Assembly (NCBI GenBank): GCA_900541565.1
Contig: UQKB01000006.1
Span: forward strand, 1 to 64,000
From: an uncultured Oscillospiraceae bacterium
GTDB lineage: Bacteria; Bacillota; Clostridia; Oscillospirales; Acutalibacteraceae
DNA: 64,000 nucleotides
Direction: 5' to 3'
In this document: positions 36,637 to 44,922 of the stretch, one piece after another
Numbering within the stretch: the first letter of the stretch is position 1
How the letters are laid out: the number at the start of each line of letters is the position of its first letter
Notes under the pieces: generated by a model
Told to the model about the DNA's origin: nothing
Databases searched by the model: none
The model's input: only the letters and a program-made list of their open reading frames with translations
Position numbers and translations under genes: made by a program

Positions 36637-37272
36637 GTGGCAAAAATCTATTATACCAAAGCAGGCTCTGCGCAGTATTACGTAAAGCATGCGCAGGCGT
36701 ATCTTTCGGCGCAAAGGTATCAAAAATTTCAAAGGCTGCATTTTGAAGACGACAAGCTTCGCTGCCTTGCAGCCGGTATGCTGCTGCGGAAAATTTTTGG
36801 GGAAGAAAAGGTTGAAAATATCCGTTTTAATGCATACGGCAAGCCATATATTGAAAACGGGATGTTTTTCAGCCTTGCACATAGCGGGGAGTTTGTCGTG
36901 CTTGCTGTGGATGCGTCCCCTGTCGGGATAGATATTGAGCTCCGGAAAAAAAGAGAATACATGGGGATTGCCGGTTTAAGCTTTCATCCAAAAGAGCTCG
37001 AGCAGCTGCAAAAAAGCGCTGACCAGGAAAAAATGTTTTACAGCCTGTGGGTTCTAAAGGAAAGCTTCGTCAAGCAAAAGGGTGTGGGTTTTCATATGCC
37101 CCTCAAAAGCTTTTATTTTGACCTTTCAAACGGGGTAATTCTACACACACAGCAACAGGAGAAGGAGCGGCTGTACTTTTACCTGATCGATGCGTTTTCG
37201 GGCTATATGGCGGCTTTATGTACCCGGTCGGCCTTTTATGATAAAACGATCGAATATATCCCGCTTTCATAA
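36637..37272 (+). CDS. 4'-phosphopantetheinyl transferase (Sfp type)
   Basis: The product is 211 aa from a GTG at 36637 (MAKIYYTKAGSAQYY), which has GGGGGAAAAG upstream; the longer open frame overlaps the MATE gene. Both Sfp motifs are present: VGIDIELRKKRE (metal-binding Asp and Glu) and FYSLWVLKESFVKQKGVG (WxxKESxxK). It attaches the phosphopantetheine arm of CoA to carrier proteins. No NRPS, PKS or carrier protein gene is in the window. It may serve the fatty-acid carrier or a cluster elsewhere. Confidence 0.9.
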   Translation: MAKIYYTKAGSAQYYVKHAQAYLSAQRYQKFQRLHFEDDKLRCLAAGMLLRKIFGEEKVENIRFNAYGKPYIENGMFFSLAHSGEFVVLAVDASPVGIDIELRKKREYMGIAGLSFHPKELEQLQKSADQEKMFYSLWVLKESFVKQKGVGFHMPLKSFYFDLSNGVILHTQQQEKERLYFYLIDAFSGYMAALCTRSAFYDKTIEYIPLS

Positions 37273-37559
37273 GACAGAAACCGGTAAATTTAGTAGAAAA
37301 AATTCAGGGCCTTACGTTTTCATTTATATTTGCCTATTTGCTACATTCCTTTTTTTAAGTATGTTCCTCAATGACCAAAATTATCTATATTTTGTATATG
37401 TAAATTAGAAAACCCTACAATTTTACAAGATTTTGTGTTTTGTATAGAAAAAGCAAACGATCTGTGTTACAATAAAACTACAATTTATGGGTTTGGCCGC
37501 GCAAAAGCTATGCTTTGTTGCAATTGCAACTGCATAAATCCTGCGGGCACGTTAAACTG
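37273..37559 (+). other. Upstream region of the pflB riboswitch
   Basis: No gene is seen. The stretch is AT-rich to about 37480 and contains TACAAT (about 37467) as a possible -10 element without a good -35. A palindrome TTGCAATTGCAA lies near 37518-37529, just upstream of the riboswitch, and may be part of its transcript or an operator. Confidence 0.4.
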
Positions 37560-37675
37560 AATAGGGACTTTATATGCCTGACGGGTAATTGTGGAGCACC
37601 ACAGTGGCGTATAAAGCCGTGTAAGCCGACCGTCTGGGCAGTCCTGTTTTGTTGGGATTGCCCTTTTCTTTTTTT
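37560..37675 (+). promoter_or_regulatory. ZTP (ZMP) riboswitch, pfl motif, with terminator, upstream of pflB
   Basis: A 10-bp helix pairs CTTTATATGC (37568-37577) with GCGTATAAAG (37607-37616). Inside it lie TGACGG and a short hairpin TGTGG/CCACA with AGCA loop. After a linker comes CCGACCGTCTGGGCA (37626-37640), the conserved 3' part of the ZTP riboswitch. The last bases of that element (GGGCAGTCC, 37636-37644) also form the 5' arm of a terminator with GGATTGCCC, followed by a T-rich run to 37675. Binding of ZTP/ZMP, the alarmone of low 10-formyl-tetrahydrofolate, should block the terminator and turn on pflB, whose product is formate. The match was made by eye from the motif. Confidence 0.85.
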
Positions 37676-37761
37676 AAATGTGAAAGGGGAAAAATAAAAA
37701 AGAAGTGCCCGGACAGTCTTACTAAAAAATACGACAGCTTTTTTAAAGGAGGAATCGCTAT

Positions 37762-39990
37762 ATGTATGCACAATGGAAAGGCTTTCAGCAGGGAAACTGG
37801 GTAAAAGAGATTGACGTGCGTGATTTTATCCAGAAAAACTATACACCGTATGAAGGCGGGGCAGATTTTCTGTGCGGCCCTACACAGCGCACAGAGCAGC
37901 TGTACCAAAATCTCAAGGGCCTTTTTGAAGCGGAACGCGCCCGCGGCGGCGTGCTGGATATCGACACCACAACCGTGTCTTCCCTGACGCATTATGCGCC
38001 CGGCTATCTCGATAAAGAAAAAGAATTGATTGTAGGGCTGCAGACAGATATGCCTTTAAAGCGTGGCGTAAATCCCTTTGGAGGAATCCGCATGGCAAGG
38101 CAGGCGTGTGAAAATTACGGCTACAAGCTGTCGGATGAAATAGAAAAAGAATTTGCGTTCAGAACCACGCATAACGACGGCGTTTTCAGGGTCTATACGG
38201 ATGAAATGCGCCTTGCCAGGAAAATTGGTGTAATTACCGGGCTGCCGGACGCATATGGCAGAGGAAGGATTATTGGAGACTACCGCAGGGTAGCACTTTA
38301 TGGCGTTGATCTGCTGATTGAAGGCAAAAAGCGCGATAAAGAATGCATCGGAGCAGGGCTTATGAATGCGGAAAGCATCCAGCTTAGCGAAGAGCTTTTC
38401 CGCCAGATTTCCTTTCTGGAAAAATTGAAAACCATGGCGCAGATGTATGGATTTGATATCAGTGCCCCGGCTAAAAATGCAAAGGAAGCCGTGCAGTGGA
38501 CCTATTTTGCGTATCTTGCGTCTATCAAAGAGCAAAACGGCGCGGCCATGTCTTTGGGCAGGGTCAGCACGTTCCTTGATATTTATCTGGAAAGAGATCT
38601 GCACGCGGGCCTCTTAACAGAAGAAACAGCACAGGAGCTGATAGATGATTTTGTGATGAAGCTGCGCATGGCGCGTCATCTTCGTACGCCCGAATACAAC
38701 GAGCTGTTTGGCGGCGACCCAATGTGGATTACAGAGAGCTTGGGCGGTATGGGCTGCGACAACAGAACGCTTGTGACCAAAAGCACGTACCGTTTTCTAA
38801 ATACGCTTTATACAATGGGTTCCTCGCCGGAACCGAATCTTACCGTGCTGTGGTCAAAGGAACTGCCAAAGCCCTTTAAAAAGTACTGTGCAAAGGTGTC
38901 TGCCGACACAGATTCCATCCAGTATGAAAACGACGACCTCATGCGCCCGATCTATGGTGACGATTATGGCATTGCATGCTGTGTTTCCGCTATGCAGATC
39001 GGCAAGCAGATGCAGTTCTTTGGAGCGCGGTGCAACCTGCCAAAGCTTTTGGGGCTTGCCTTAAACGGCGGATACGACACCTTAAGCGGACTGCGGATCG
39101 GCCCGCAGGAAAAGCCCTACGAAAAGGATATTTTAGAGTATGACGAGGTTGTTGCGCGTTTTGACCGCTACAGAAAATGGCTGTGCGCGCTGTATGTAAA
39201 TACGATGAACGTCATACACTATATGCATGATAAGTATGCTTATGAAAAAATACAAATGGCGCTGCACGACACAGACGTGCACCGCTTTATGGCTTTTGGT
39301 GTAGCGGGGCTTTCTGTTTTGGCAGATTCATTAAGCGCTATCAAATACGCAAAAATAGAAACAGTGCGCGACGAACAGGGCTTTATCACAGACTTTATTT
39401 GTGAAGGCACGTTTCCCAAATTTGGAAACGATGATGACCGTGTCGACCAGATTGCCGTTGAGCAGCTCCGGAAAATGTACACAGAACTGAAAAAAACGCC
39501 GGCCTATCGCGGGGCCGAGCATACGCTTTCCGTACTTACCATCACTTCCAATGTCGTATACGGAAAGAAAACTGCCTCCACGCCGGACGGAAGGAAAAAA
39601 GGGCAGCCGTTTGCCCCGGGGGCCAATCCTATGCACAACCGGGAAGAAAACGGCGCGCTTGCATCGCTCAACTCCGTGGCAAAATTGCCATACGACTGCT
39701 GCCGCGACGGTATTTCCAATACCTTCTCTATTACGCCGTCTACGCTTGGTAAAACACAGCAGGAGCGCGTAAATAACCTTGTCAATATACTTGACGGTTA
39801 TTTTTCAAACGGCGCGCACCATATCAATGTCAATATTCTGGACAGGGAAAAGCTGGTTGCCGCATACGAAGACCCGCAAATGTACCCCAATTTGACAATC
39901 CGTGTTTCCGGCTATGCAGTGAATTTTCACAAGCTGTCCAAGGAGCAGCAGCGCGAGGTAATTAGCAGAACATTCCATACATCGGTTTAA
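37762..39990 (+). CDS. pflB: Formate C-acetyltransferase (pyruvate formate-lyase)
   Basis: The product is 742 aa, the standard length. It converts pyruvate and CoA to formate and acetyl-CoA by a glycyl-radical mechanism. The catalytic Cys pair C406-C407 is in [10 protein letters not shown], and the radical Gly is G717 in [12 protein letters not shown]. The start follows AAAGGAGG. It is preceded by a ZTP riboswitch with terminator and followed 16 bp later by its activating enzyme, so the three form one control unit. Formate made here feeds one-carbon (10-formyl-THF) and purine synthesis, which explains the riboswitch. Confidence 0.97.
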   Translation: MYAQWKGFQQGNWVKEIDVRDFIQKNYTPYEGGADFLCGPTQRTEQLYQNLKGLFEAERARGGVLDIDTTTVSSLTHYAPGYLDKEKELIVGLQTDMPLKRGVNPFGGIRMARQACENYGYKLSDEIEKEFAFRTTHNDGVFRVYTDEMRLARKIGVITGLPDAYGRGRIIGDYRRVALYGVDLLIEGKKRDKECIGAGLMNAESIQLSEELFRQISFLEKLKTMAQMYGFDISAPAKNAKEAVQWTYFAYLASIKEQNGAAMSLGRVSTFLDIYLERDLHAGLLTEETAQELIDDFVMKLRMARHLRTPEYNELFGGDPMWITESLGGMGCDNRTLVTKSTYRFLNTLYTMGSSPEPNLTVLWSKELPKPFKKYCAKVSADTDSIQYENDDLMRPIYGDDYGIACCVSAMQIGKQMQFFGARCNLPKLLGLALNGGYDTLSGLRIGPQEKPYEKDILEYDEVVARFDRYRKWLCALYVNTMNVIHYMHDKYAYEKIQMALHDTDVHRFMAFGVAGLSVLADSLSAIKYAKIETVRDEQGFITDFICEGTFPKFGNDDDRVDQIAVEQLRKMYTELKKTPAYRGAEHTLSVLTITSNVVYGKKTASTPDGRKKGQPFAPGANPMHNREENGALASLNSVAKLPYDCCRDGISNTFSITPSTLGKTQQERVNNLVNILDGYFSNGAHHINVNILDREKLVAAYEDPQMYPNLTIRVSGYAVNFHKLSKEQQREVISRTFHTSV

Positions 39991-40006
39991 AACAAGGGGA
40001 ATGCTT

Positions 40007-40705
40007 ATGACCGGATTTATCCATTCGATACAAACGCTCGGTACGCTTGACGGACCGGGCGTGCGTTGTGTTGTTTTTCTGCAGGGCTGTCCGTTGCGCT
40101 GTCAGTATTGCCATAATCCCGACACATGGAAAATAAAAACGGGAACGCGTTTGTCTGTAAAAGAGCTTTTAAAGCGTGTGCTGCGTTGCAAGCCTTATTT
40201 TGGCTGCGACGGAGGGGTTACCGTTTCGGGCGGAGAGCCGCTTTTACAGGCGGGCTTTGTAACGGAATTTTTTAAAGCCTGCAAAGAAAACGGCATCCAT
40301 ACTGCACTTGACACATCCGGCTGTATATGGGACGAACGTATAAACGACCTGCTTTCCGTTTGCGATTTGTGCCTGTTGGATATCAAAGCACTGTCAGAAT
40401 CGGCTTACCAGAAGCTGTGCGGAGGAAGCTTTGCACAGACAATGGCCTTTTTAAAAAAGCTGCAGAAGAAAAACATTCCTGTCTGGATACGCCATGTGGT
40501 TGTTCCCGGCTATAATGATACAGAACAGGATATCATGAAGCTGAAAGCGGCAATTGCAGACTATACCTGTATAAAAAAAGTGGAGCTTTTGCCGTTTCAA
40601 AATTTATGCATAGAAAAGTATAACGCGCTTGGAATTTCCTTTCCTTTTGCAGATACACCGCAGCTGGAACAAAACGTCCTGCAAAAATTGCAGGCCCTGC
40701 TTTGA
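40007..40705 (+). CDS. pflA: Pyruvate formate-lyase activating enzyme (radical SAM)
   Basis: The product is 232 aa from the ATG at 40007; an ATG two codons earlier is only 1 base from the AAGGGG site, so the second is preferred. The radical SAM Cys cluster is in CPLRCQYCHNPDTW (CxxxCxxC), and GGVTVSGGEPLLQAGF binds SAM. It makes the glycyl radical on PflB. It lies directly after pflB and is probably co-transcribed under the riboswitch. Confidence 0.95.
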   Translation: MTGFIHSIQTLGTLDGPGVRCVVFLQGCPLRCQYCHNPDTWKIKTGTRLSVKELLKRVLRCKPYFGCDGGVTVSGGEPLLQAGFVTEFFKACKENGIHTALDTSGCIWDERINDLLSVCDLCLLDIKALSESAYQKLCGGSFAQTMAFLKKLQKKNIPVWIRHVVVPGYNDTEQDIMKLKAAIADYTCIKKVELLPFQNLCIEKYNALGISFPFADTPQLEQNVLQKLQALL

Positions 40706-40733
40706 CCGCTTTTGGGGATGAACGATCTTAATA

Positions 40734-40762
40734 TTGCAGTTTTGCCGTAAATTTGTTATAAT
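40734..40762 (+). promoter_or_regulatory. Promoter of the RING/zinc-ribbon membrane protein gene
   Basis: TTGCAG (40734-40739), a 17-bp spacer and TATAAT (40757-40762), 46 bp before the start codon. It shows that this gene is transcribed separately from pflBA. Confidence 0.7.
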
Positions 40763-40808
40763 ATTCTGGATAATGAACAAACTCCCTGTATGGAAAGGGG
40801 ATTGCGTA

Positions 40809-41801
40809 ATGGATTATACTGGTTATACCTGCCCTGTCTGTCATGAAAAATTTAAAAATGGCGAAGACATTGTGGTTTGCCCCGACTGCGGTACACCGCA
40901 CCATCGGGTCTGCTATGAACAAAACGGCAGCTGTGCAAACGCTGCCAAACATGGTAAGGACTACACCTGGGGTGAACCGAAAACGTCCAGCGCACAAGAG
41001 GAAGACACACAAATGGTTGCGTGCGCGCGGTGTGGTTCTAAAAATAATAAGCAGGCGCTTTTTTGCAGCCGTTGCGGTATGCCTTTAACAGAGCAGAGCA
41101 AACAACACCCCGGGCAGCAGCCCCAAGGTGTTCCGTTTGGACCGGGAATACCGGGCATGCAAAATATGTTTGACCCCATGGCGGGCGTCAATCCGGAAGA
41201 AGAATTTGCAGACAATGTAAAGGCCGGGGATCTTGCGGCATATATAAAGGTCAACACGCCCTATTATATGTCTGTGTTTCAAAAAATTAAAATGTTTGGT
41301 TCCGGGCGCTTTAACCTTTCGGCTTTTTTCTTTTCAGGCGGTTGGCTGCTGTACCGTAAGCAATATGTAGCCGGTGCGATTGTCACAGCTATTTTTGCGC
41401 TTACAACGATTTTTTCCTCCCTGTACTTCAACCATTTTGCGCAAATTTATGAAAGCCTTGCGCAGGCGGTCAACAGCACGTCGCCTTTTGCAATTGTGCA
41501 AGCTTCGTTTAGCCTGCCTGCGGACCAGTTGTTTATGTTTTTGCTGTCGCCGGTTTTGAACCTGCTGCGGTTTATCCTTATGATTGTTTGCGGCATTGTT
41601 GGAAACAAACTGTATTATAAGCATTGTATCAAAAAGGTAAGGGAAGAAAAAAGCGCCTCCAGATCAGGCGCTTCTGTGGCACAGGCACTGCAGCAAAAGG
41701 GCGGTGTAAACACGGTGCTTGCCATGGTGTTGCTTTTTTCCTATATCATTATGAATATGCTCATTGTTTATCTGTCTGCGGGGATGGTGTACCCCGTCTG
41801 A
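40809..41801 (+). CDS. Membrane protein with prokaryotic RING-type and zinc-ribbon fingers
   Basis: The product is 330 aa from the ATG at 40809 (AAAGGGG upstream). Residues 1-50 form a RING-like zinc finger: CPVCHEKFKNGEDIVVCPDC, then HHRVC and a further Cys. A zinc ribbon follows at about 75-100 (CARCGSKNNKQALFCSRCGMP), then a Pro/Gly-rich linker. The C-terminal part (about 170-330) has the DUF2628-like pattern FFFSGGWLLYRKQYVAGA with several membrane helices. A role in sensing or assembly at the membrane is possible, but none is established. It has its own promoter and is followed by galU. Confidence 0.8.
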   Translation: MDYTGYTCPVCHEKFKNGEDIVVCPDCGTPHHRVCYEQNGSCANAAKHGKDYTWGEPKTSSAQEEDTQMVACARCGSKNNKQALFCSRCGMPLTEQSKQHPGQQPQGVPFGPGIPGMQNMFDPMAGVNPEEEFADNVKAGDLAAYIKVNTPYYMSVFQKIKMFGSGRFNLSAFFFSGGWLLYRKQYVAGAIVTAIFALTTIFSSLYFNHFAQIYESLAQAVNSTSPFAIVQASFSLPADQLFMFLLSPVLNLLRFILMIVCGIVGNKLYYKHCIKKVREEKSASRSGASVAQALQQKGGVNTVLAMVLLFSYIIMNMLIVYLSAGMVYPV

Positions 41802-41829
41802 ACGAATAAGATTTGAGGAGAGAGAGCTT

Positions 41830-42699
41830 ATGAAAATCACAAAGGCCGTCATCCCTGCGGCGGGTCTTGGCACAAGGGTGTTGCCTGCAACAAAGTCCAT
41901 GCCTAAAGAAATGTTCCCCATCGTGGACAAGCCTGCCATCCAATATATTGTGGAAGAAGCGGTTCGTTCCGGTATAACAGATATTTTAATTATTACCAAC
42001 CGGGGCAAAGGTCTGATTGAAGACCATTTTGACAGAGTTCCGGAGCTGGAAGCCAATTTACAGAAATCGGGGAAAACAGCCGTTTTAGAAGAAATTACAG
42101 ACATCACGCATCTGGCAAACATTTTTTTTGTCCGTCAGCGCGAAACAAAGGGTTTGGGGCATGCGATCAGCCGTGCGCGCTCGTTTGTGGCAGGGGAGCC
42201 GTTTGCCGTCTTGTACGGGGACGACGTTATCATCGGCGAAGAGCCGGCGTGCGGTCAGCTGATGCGTGCGTATGAAGAATACGGGCTGGGCGTGCTTGGC
42301 GTAAAGCAGGTGGCGAAGGAAGATATCCACAAGTACAGCTCTTTGCAGTTGGAGCATCTGCGTGGAAACACCTTTAAATGTACAGATATGATTGAAAAGC
42401 CGGATCCGCAGCATGTGATGTCGCTGTATTCCATACTGGGCAGATGTATACTCCCGCCGGAAATTTTTGATATTCTTGACAATACGCCGCCGGGGGTCGG
42501 CGGCGAAATCCAGCTTACCGACGCCATGCGCACATTGGCGGTTACAAAGGGGATGACAGCCGTTGACTTTATCGGCAAGCGCTATGATATGGGGAATAAG
42601 CTGGGCATTTTACAAGCTTCTGTAGAAATTGCCCTGCAGCATCCAGAGGTAAAAGACGGGTTTAAAGCGTATTTAAAGGAAATTGCAAAGACGCTGTAG
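41830..42699 (+). CDS. galU: UTP-glucose-1-phosphate uridylyltransferase
   Basis: The product is 289 aa from the ATG at 41830 (MKITKAVIPAAGLGTRVLPATKSMPKEM), with GAGGAGAGAG upstream. This start is the nucleotide-binding signature of GalU, and VDKPAIQYIVEEAV and EKPDPQHVMSLYSILGRCILPPEIF are further hallmarks. It makes UDP-glucose for glycopolymers, galactose use and glycolipids. It is 28 bp from the upstream gene and could be co-transcribed with it. Confidence 0.96.
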   Translation: MKITKAVIPAAGLGTRVLPATKSMPKEMFPIVDKPAIQYIVEEAVRSGITDILIITNRGKGLIEDHFDRVPELEANLQKSGKTAVLEEITDITHLANIFFVRQRETKGLGHAISRARSFVAGEPFAVLYGDDVIIGEEPACGQLMRAYEEYGLGVLGVKQVAKEDIHKYSSLQLEHLRGNTFKCTDMIEKPDPQHVMSLYSILGRCILPPEIFDILDNTPPGVGGEIQLTDAMRTLAVTKGMTAVDFIGKRYDMGNKLGILQASVEIALQHPEVKDGFKAYLKEIAKTL

Positions 42700-42967
42700 C
42701 TGTAAAACATGCAGAAAAAGAGAGAGCAATACGTCCCAAAAGGATACCTGCCAAAGGTATTTCACAAACCGGCATACGGCCGGCTGTCAGACGCGCAATG
42801 GAGCAATCTTCCAAAGAGCTGGTTGCAGCTTTTATAAGCGTGGGATACGCCCTTTTAGACAAAGAGCTCTGCTTGCGTGGGCGAAATCCACAATAAAACC
42901 GCAGGAATAAAGTCCACCGGGTGGAATTCGCTTTGGTGATGGAAGCATATACCGGGGGTTGGTGTTC
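42700..42967. other. Region after galU with a possible gene remnant
   Basis: No gene can be called with confidence. A plus-strand frame stays open from inside galU to a stop near 42898 and reads IPAKGISQTGIRPAVRRAME then QSSKELVAAFISVGYALLDK, which looks protein-like but has no suitable start codon. A 42-codon frame (42709-42837) and a minus-strand frame (42662-42862) also cross the region without ribosome binding sites. It may be a decayed gene or chance. Confidence 0.3.
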
Positions 42968-43810
42968 ATGAATAAGGGATTCAAAAAAATAGGCAGATGC
43001 TTTTTGCTGCTTCTTCTTTGTGTACTATGCGTTGCTTTAATGGCCTGCAGCACAGGGAATTCTACACGATCGTCTGACGCAGAAGATTCTGCGGCAGGTT
43101 CAATGGACAGTGCGGATTCAAAAATTGATCCAGAAAATGAGGAATCTGAAATTACGACCGAAGATGTAACAGATTATACAGATCAGGCTACGGCTCCGGA
43201 TGAATATGTAATTGAAGATTTTCCTGTGTTACTGCAAATGCCGGAGCTGCCTACAGGCTGTGAAATTACGGCTTTGACCATGATGCTGCATGCTTATGGC
43301 TTTGACGTGGACAAAGTCACAATGGCCACGTCCTATCTGCCAACGGAATCCATCAACCTTTATTACGGGGACGACGGCACATTGTATGGGAACGATCTGA
43401 ATGCATATTTCATTGGCGATCCTACAACAGCATGGGGATATGTCTGCGGAACAGGGGCAATTGTAACGGCTGCAAATGCGTATTTTAGCGATTGTGGCAG
43501 TTCTATGCAGGCTGTGGATATGACAGGCGCGTCGCCGGAAGAATTGTACCAGTTTGTCAAAGAGGATATACCGGTTCTTGTATGGGTCACCATTGATATG
43601 CAGGACAGATACGATCCCGCAGGAATGTGGTATACAGAAAGCGGCGTATATGTGGACTGGAGCACAAACGATCACGGGGCAGTCCTGATTGGCTACACAG
43701 AGGATACGGTCACGATTGCCGACCCGCTTTCCGGACGGATGGTGTATGACAAAGAGCAGTTTGAAGAGGTGTTTGCTTCCCGTTCCAATCAATGTGTAAT
43801 TTTGCAGTAA
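42968..43810 (+). CDS. C39-like cysteine peptidase lipoprotein
   Basis: The product is 280 aa from the ATG at 42968. The signal peptide ends in a lipobox LMAC with lipid-attachment Cys27, so it should be anchored outside the membrane. A Ser/Asp/Glu-rich linker (about 28-80) leads to a papain-fold domain of the C39-like type: LPTGCEITALTMML (catalytic Cys98), STNDHGAVLIGY (His236) and IADPLSG (Asp). The family includes surface proteases and binding proteins; the substrate is unknown. A perfect palindromic terminator follows about 100 bp downstream. Confidence 0.88.
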   Translation: MNKGFKKIGRCFLLLLLCVLCVALMACSTGNSTRSSDAEDSAAGSMDSADSKIDPENEESEITTEDVTDYTDQATAPDEYVIEDFPVLLQMPELPTGCEITALTMMLHAYGFDVDKVTMATSYLPTESINLYYGDDGTLYGNDLNAYFIGDPTTAWGYVCGTGAIVTAANAYFSDCGSSMQAVDMTGASPEELYQFVKEDIPVLVWVTIDMQDRYDPAGMWYTESGVYVDWSTNDHGAVLIGYTEDTVTIADPLSGRMVYDKEQFEEVFASRSNQCVILQ

Positions 43811-43906
43811 ACGGCAAAGCTTGTCCGGGAAGAATACCGTTTGAAACATCAAGCTCAAAAATAGGAACTGTATGTGTGTTGCCTTGATAAAATAAAGGCA
43901 TTACAA

Positions 43907-43944
43907 AAAACCTGGCGGCCATTGTACAATGGCCGCCAGGTTTT
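43907..43944. terminator. Bidirectional terminator
   Basis: A near-perfect palindrome with an 18-bp stem (AAAACCTGGCGGCCATTG and its complement), A-run on one side and T-run on the other. It separates the rightward C39 gene from the leftward tocopherol-cyclase-like gene. Confidence 0.92.
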
Positions 43945-44040
43945 CTTCGGAAAACAGAAAAAATATTAAAAGGTAAATTTTTAAAACCGAATAAAATAAA
44001 AAAAGCATAAAAATGGCCTGCAAATTTTTTCCACAGGCGA

Positions 44041-44922
44041 TCAAACCGTCTTCCATGCATCTTCAAAGCTTGCAGACCTGCTTGTAAAACACAGCAGGGG
44101 CTTTCCGTTCTTTAGCAGGCTGTATTGTACCGTGCTGGAAAGGCTTTCATGTATGATACGGTTCATGCAGCCGCTTTGTGGTGCATAAAGCGGCTGGGCG
44201 TTTTGCTGCAGAAGCCGGGCTTCCAAAAGAAGGGAGCCCTGCCGGATTAACACAGAATGACTGCTTGCATGCAACACCTTTGCACCGCAATAGGTGGCAA
44301 GGCGGTATTGTTTGCCGCCTGTCAATACAATGGCAATACAACCGGTAAAAACAGTTGGGCCAATTGGTACGTCTGCAACAGCCAGAGTGATACAGTCCTC
44401 GTTTTGATTGCATTGCGTCCATATATACCGGCGCGGAAAGGACCTGCCGCAGTCGCCCTCTATATAACCTGCACCGTTGTGAAATACATATTCTTTCCCG
44501 TTAATTGTAACGCTTCCGTTTACCCGGTGGTACAGGCTGACTATGCTGTGCCGGCATTGCAGCGCCGGCACAAGGCAAAACATACCCATAATATCATAGT
44601 CTGGCGGCGTGCTTCTGCCATAACGTAAAACACCTTTGACAGTAATACCGTCTGCGTTTAAGTCCAATTTGCATCCGCGCTGTGAAAATATACAGTTTTC
44701 AAGACGAATCGCACCGTTGCCGCTGCAAGCGCTGTATGCCTCTGGCGGAAATGTTGTAAGGTAGGAGTCTGTATCTGTAAGAATTTGCAGGGTCGCACTT
44801 TGCTTTCCGTTTTTGTCCGTATGCAGTGCCGGAATAAAGGCAACGGCGCCGTCTGGTCCCTGCTGCTTAAAATACCGTCCCTCAAAGTGACATGTTTTTG
44901 TCAAACGTTTTTTACTCTTCAT
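44041..44922 (-). CDS. Tocopherol cyclase-like protein
   Basis: The product is 293 aa from the ATG at 44922 (MKSKKRLTKTCHFEGRYFKQQ), with AGGAGG upstream; the longer open frame overlaps the upstream gene. The pattern FEGRYFKQQGPDGAVAFIPALH, GYIEGDCGRSFPRRYIWTQCNQ and the mostly beta composition match the bacterial tocopherol-cyclase-like family. The plant enzyme closes a chromanol ring; bacterial relatives have no settled function. It overlaps the upstream Rieske oxidoreductase gene by 11 bases, so the two are translationally coupled and probably act on the same compound. Confidence 0.8.
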   Translation of the reverse strand: MKSKKRLTKTCHFEGRYFKQQGPDGAVAFIPALHTDKNGKQSATLQILTDTDSYLTTFPPEAYSACSGNGAIRLENCIFSQRGCKLDLNADGITVKGVLRYGRSTPPDYDIMGMFCLVPALQCRHSIVSLYHRVNGSVTINGKEYVFHNGAGYIEGDCGRSFPRRYIWTQCNQNEDCITLAVADVPIGPTVFTGCIAIVLTGGKQYRLATYCGAKVLHASSHSVLIRQGSLLLEARLLQQNAQPLYAPQSGCMNRIIHESLSSTVQYSLLKNGKPLLCFTSRSASFEDAWKTV

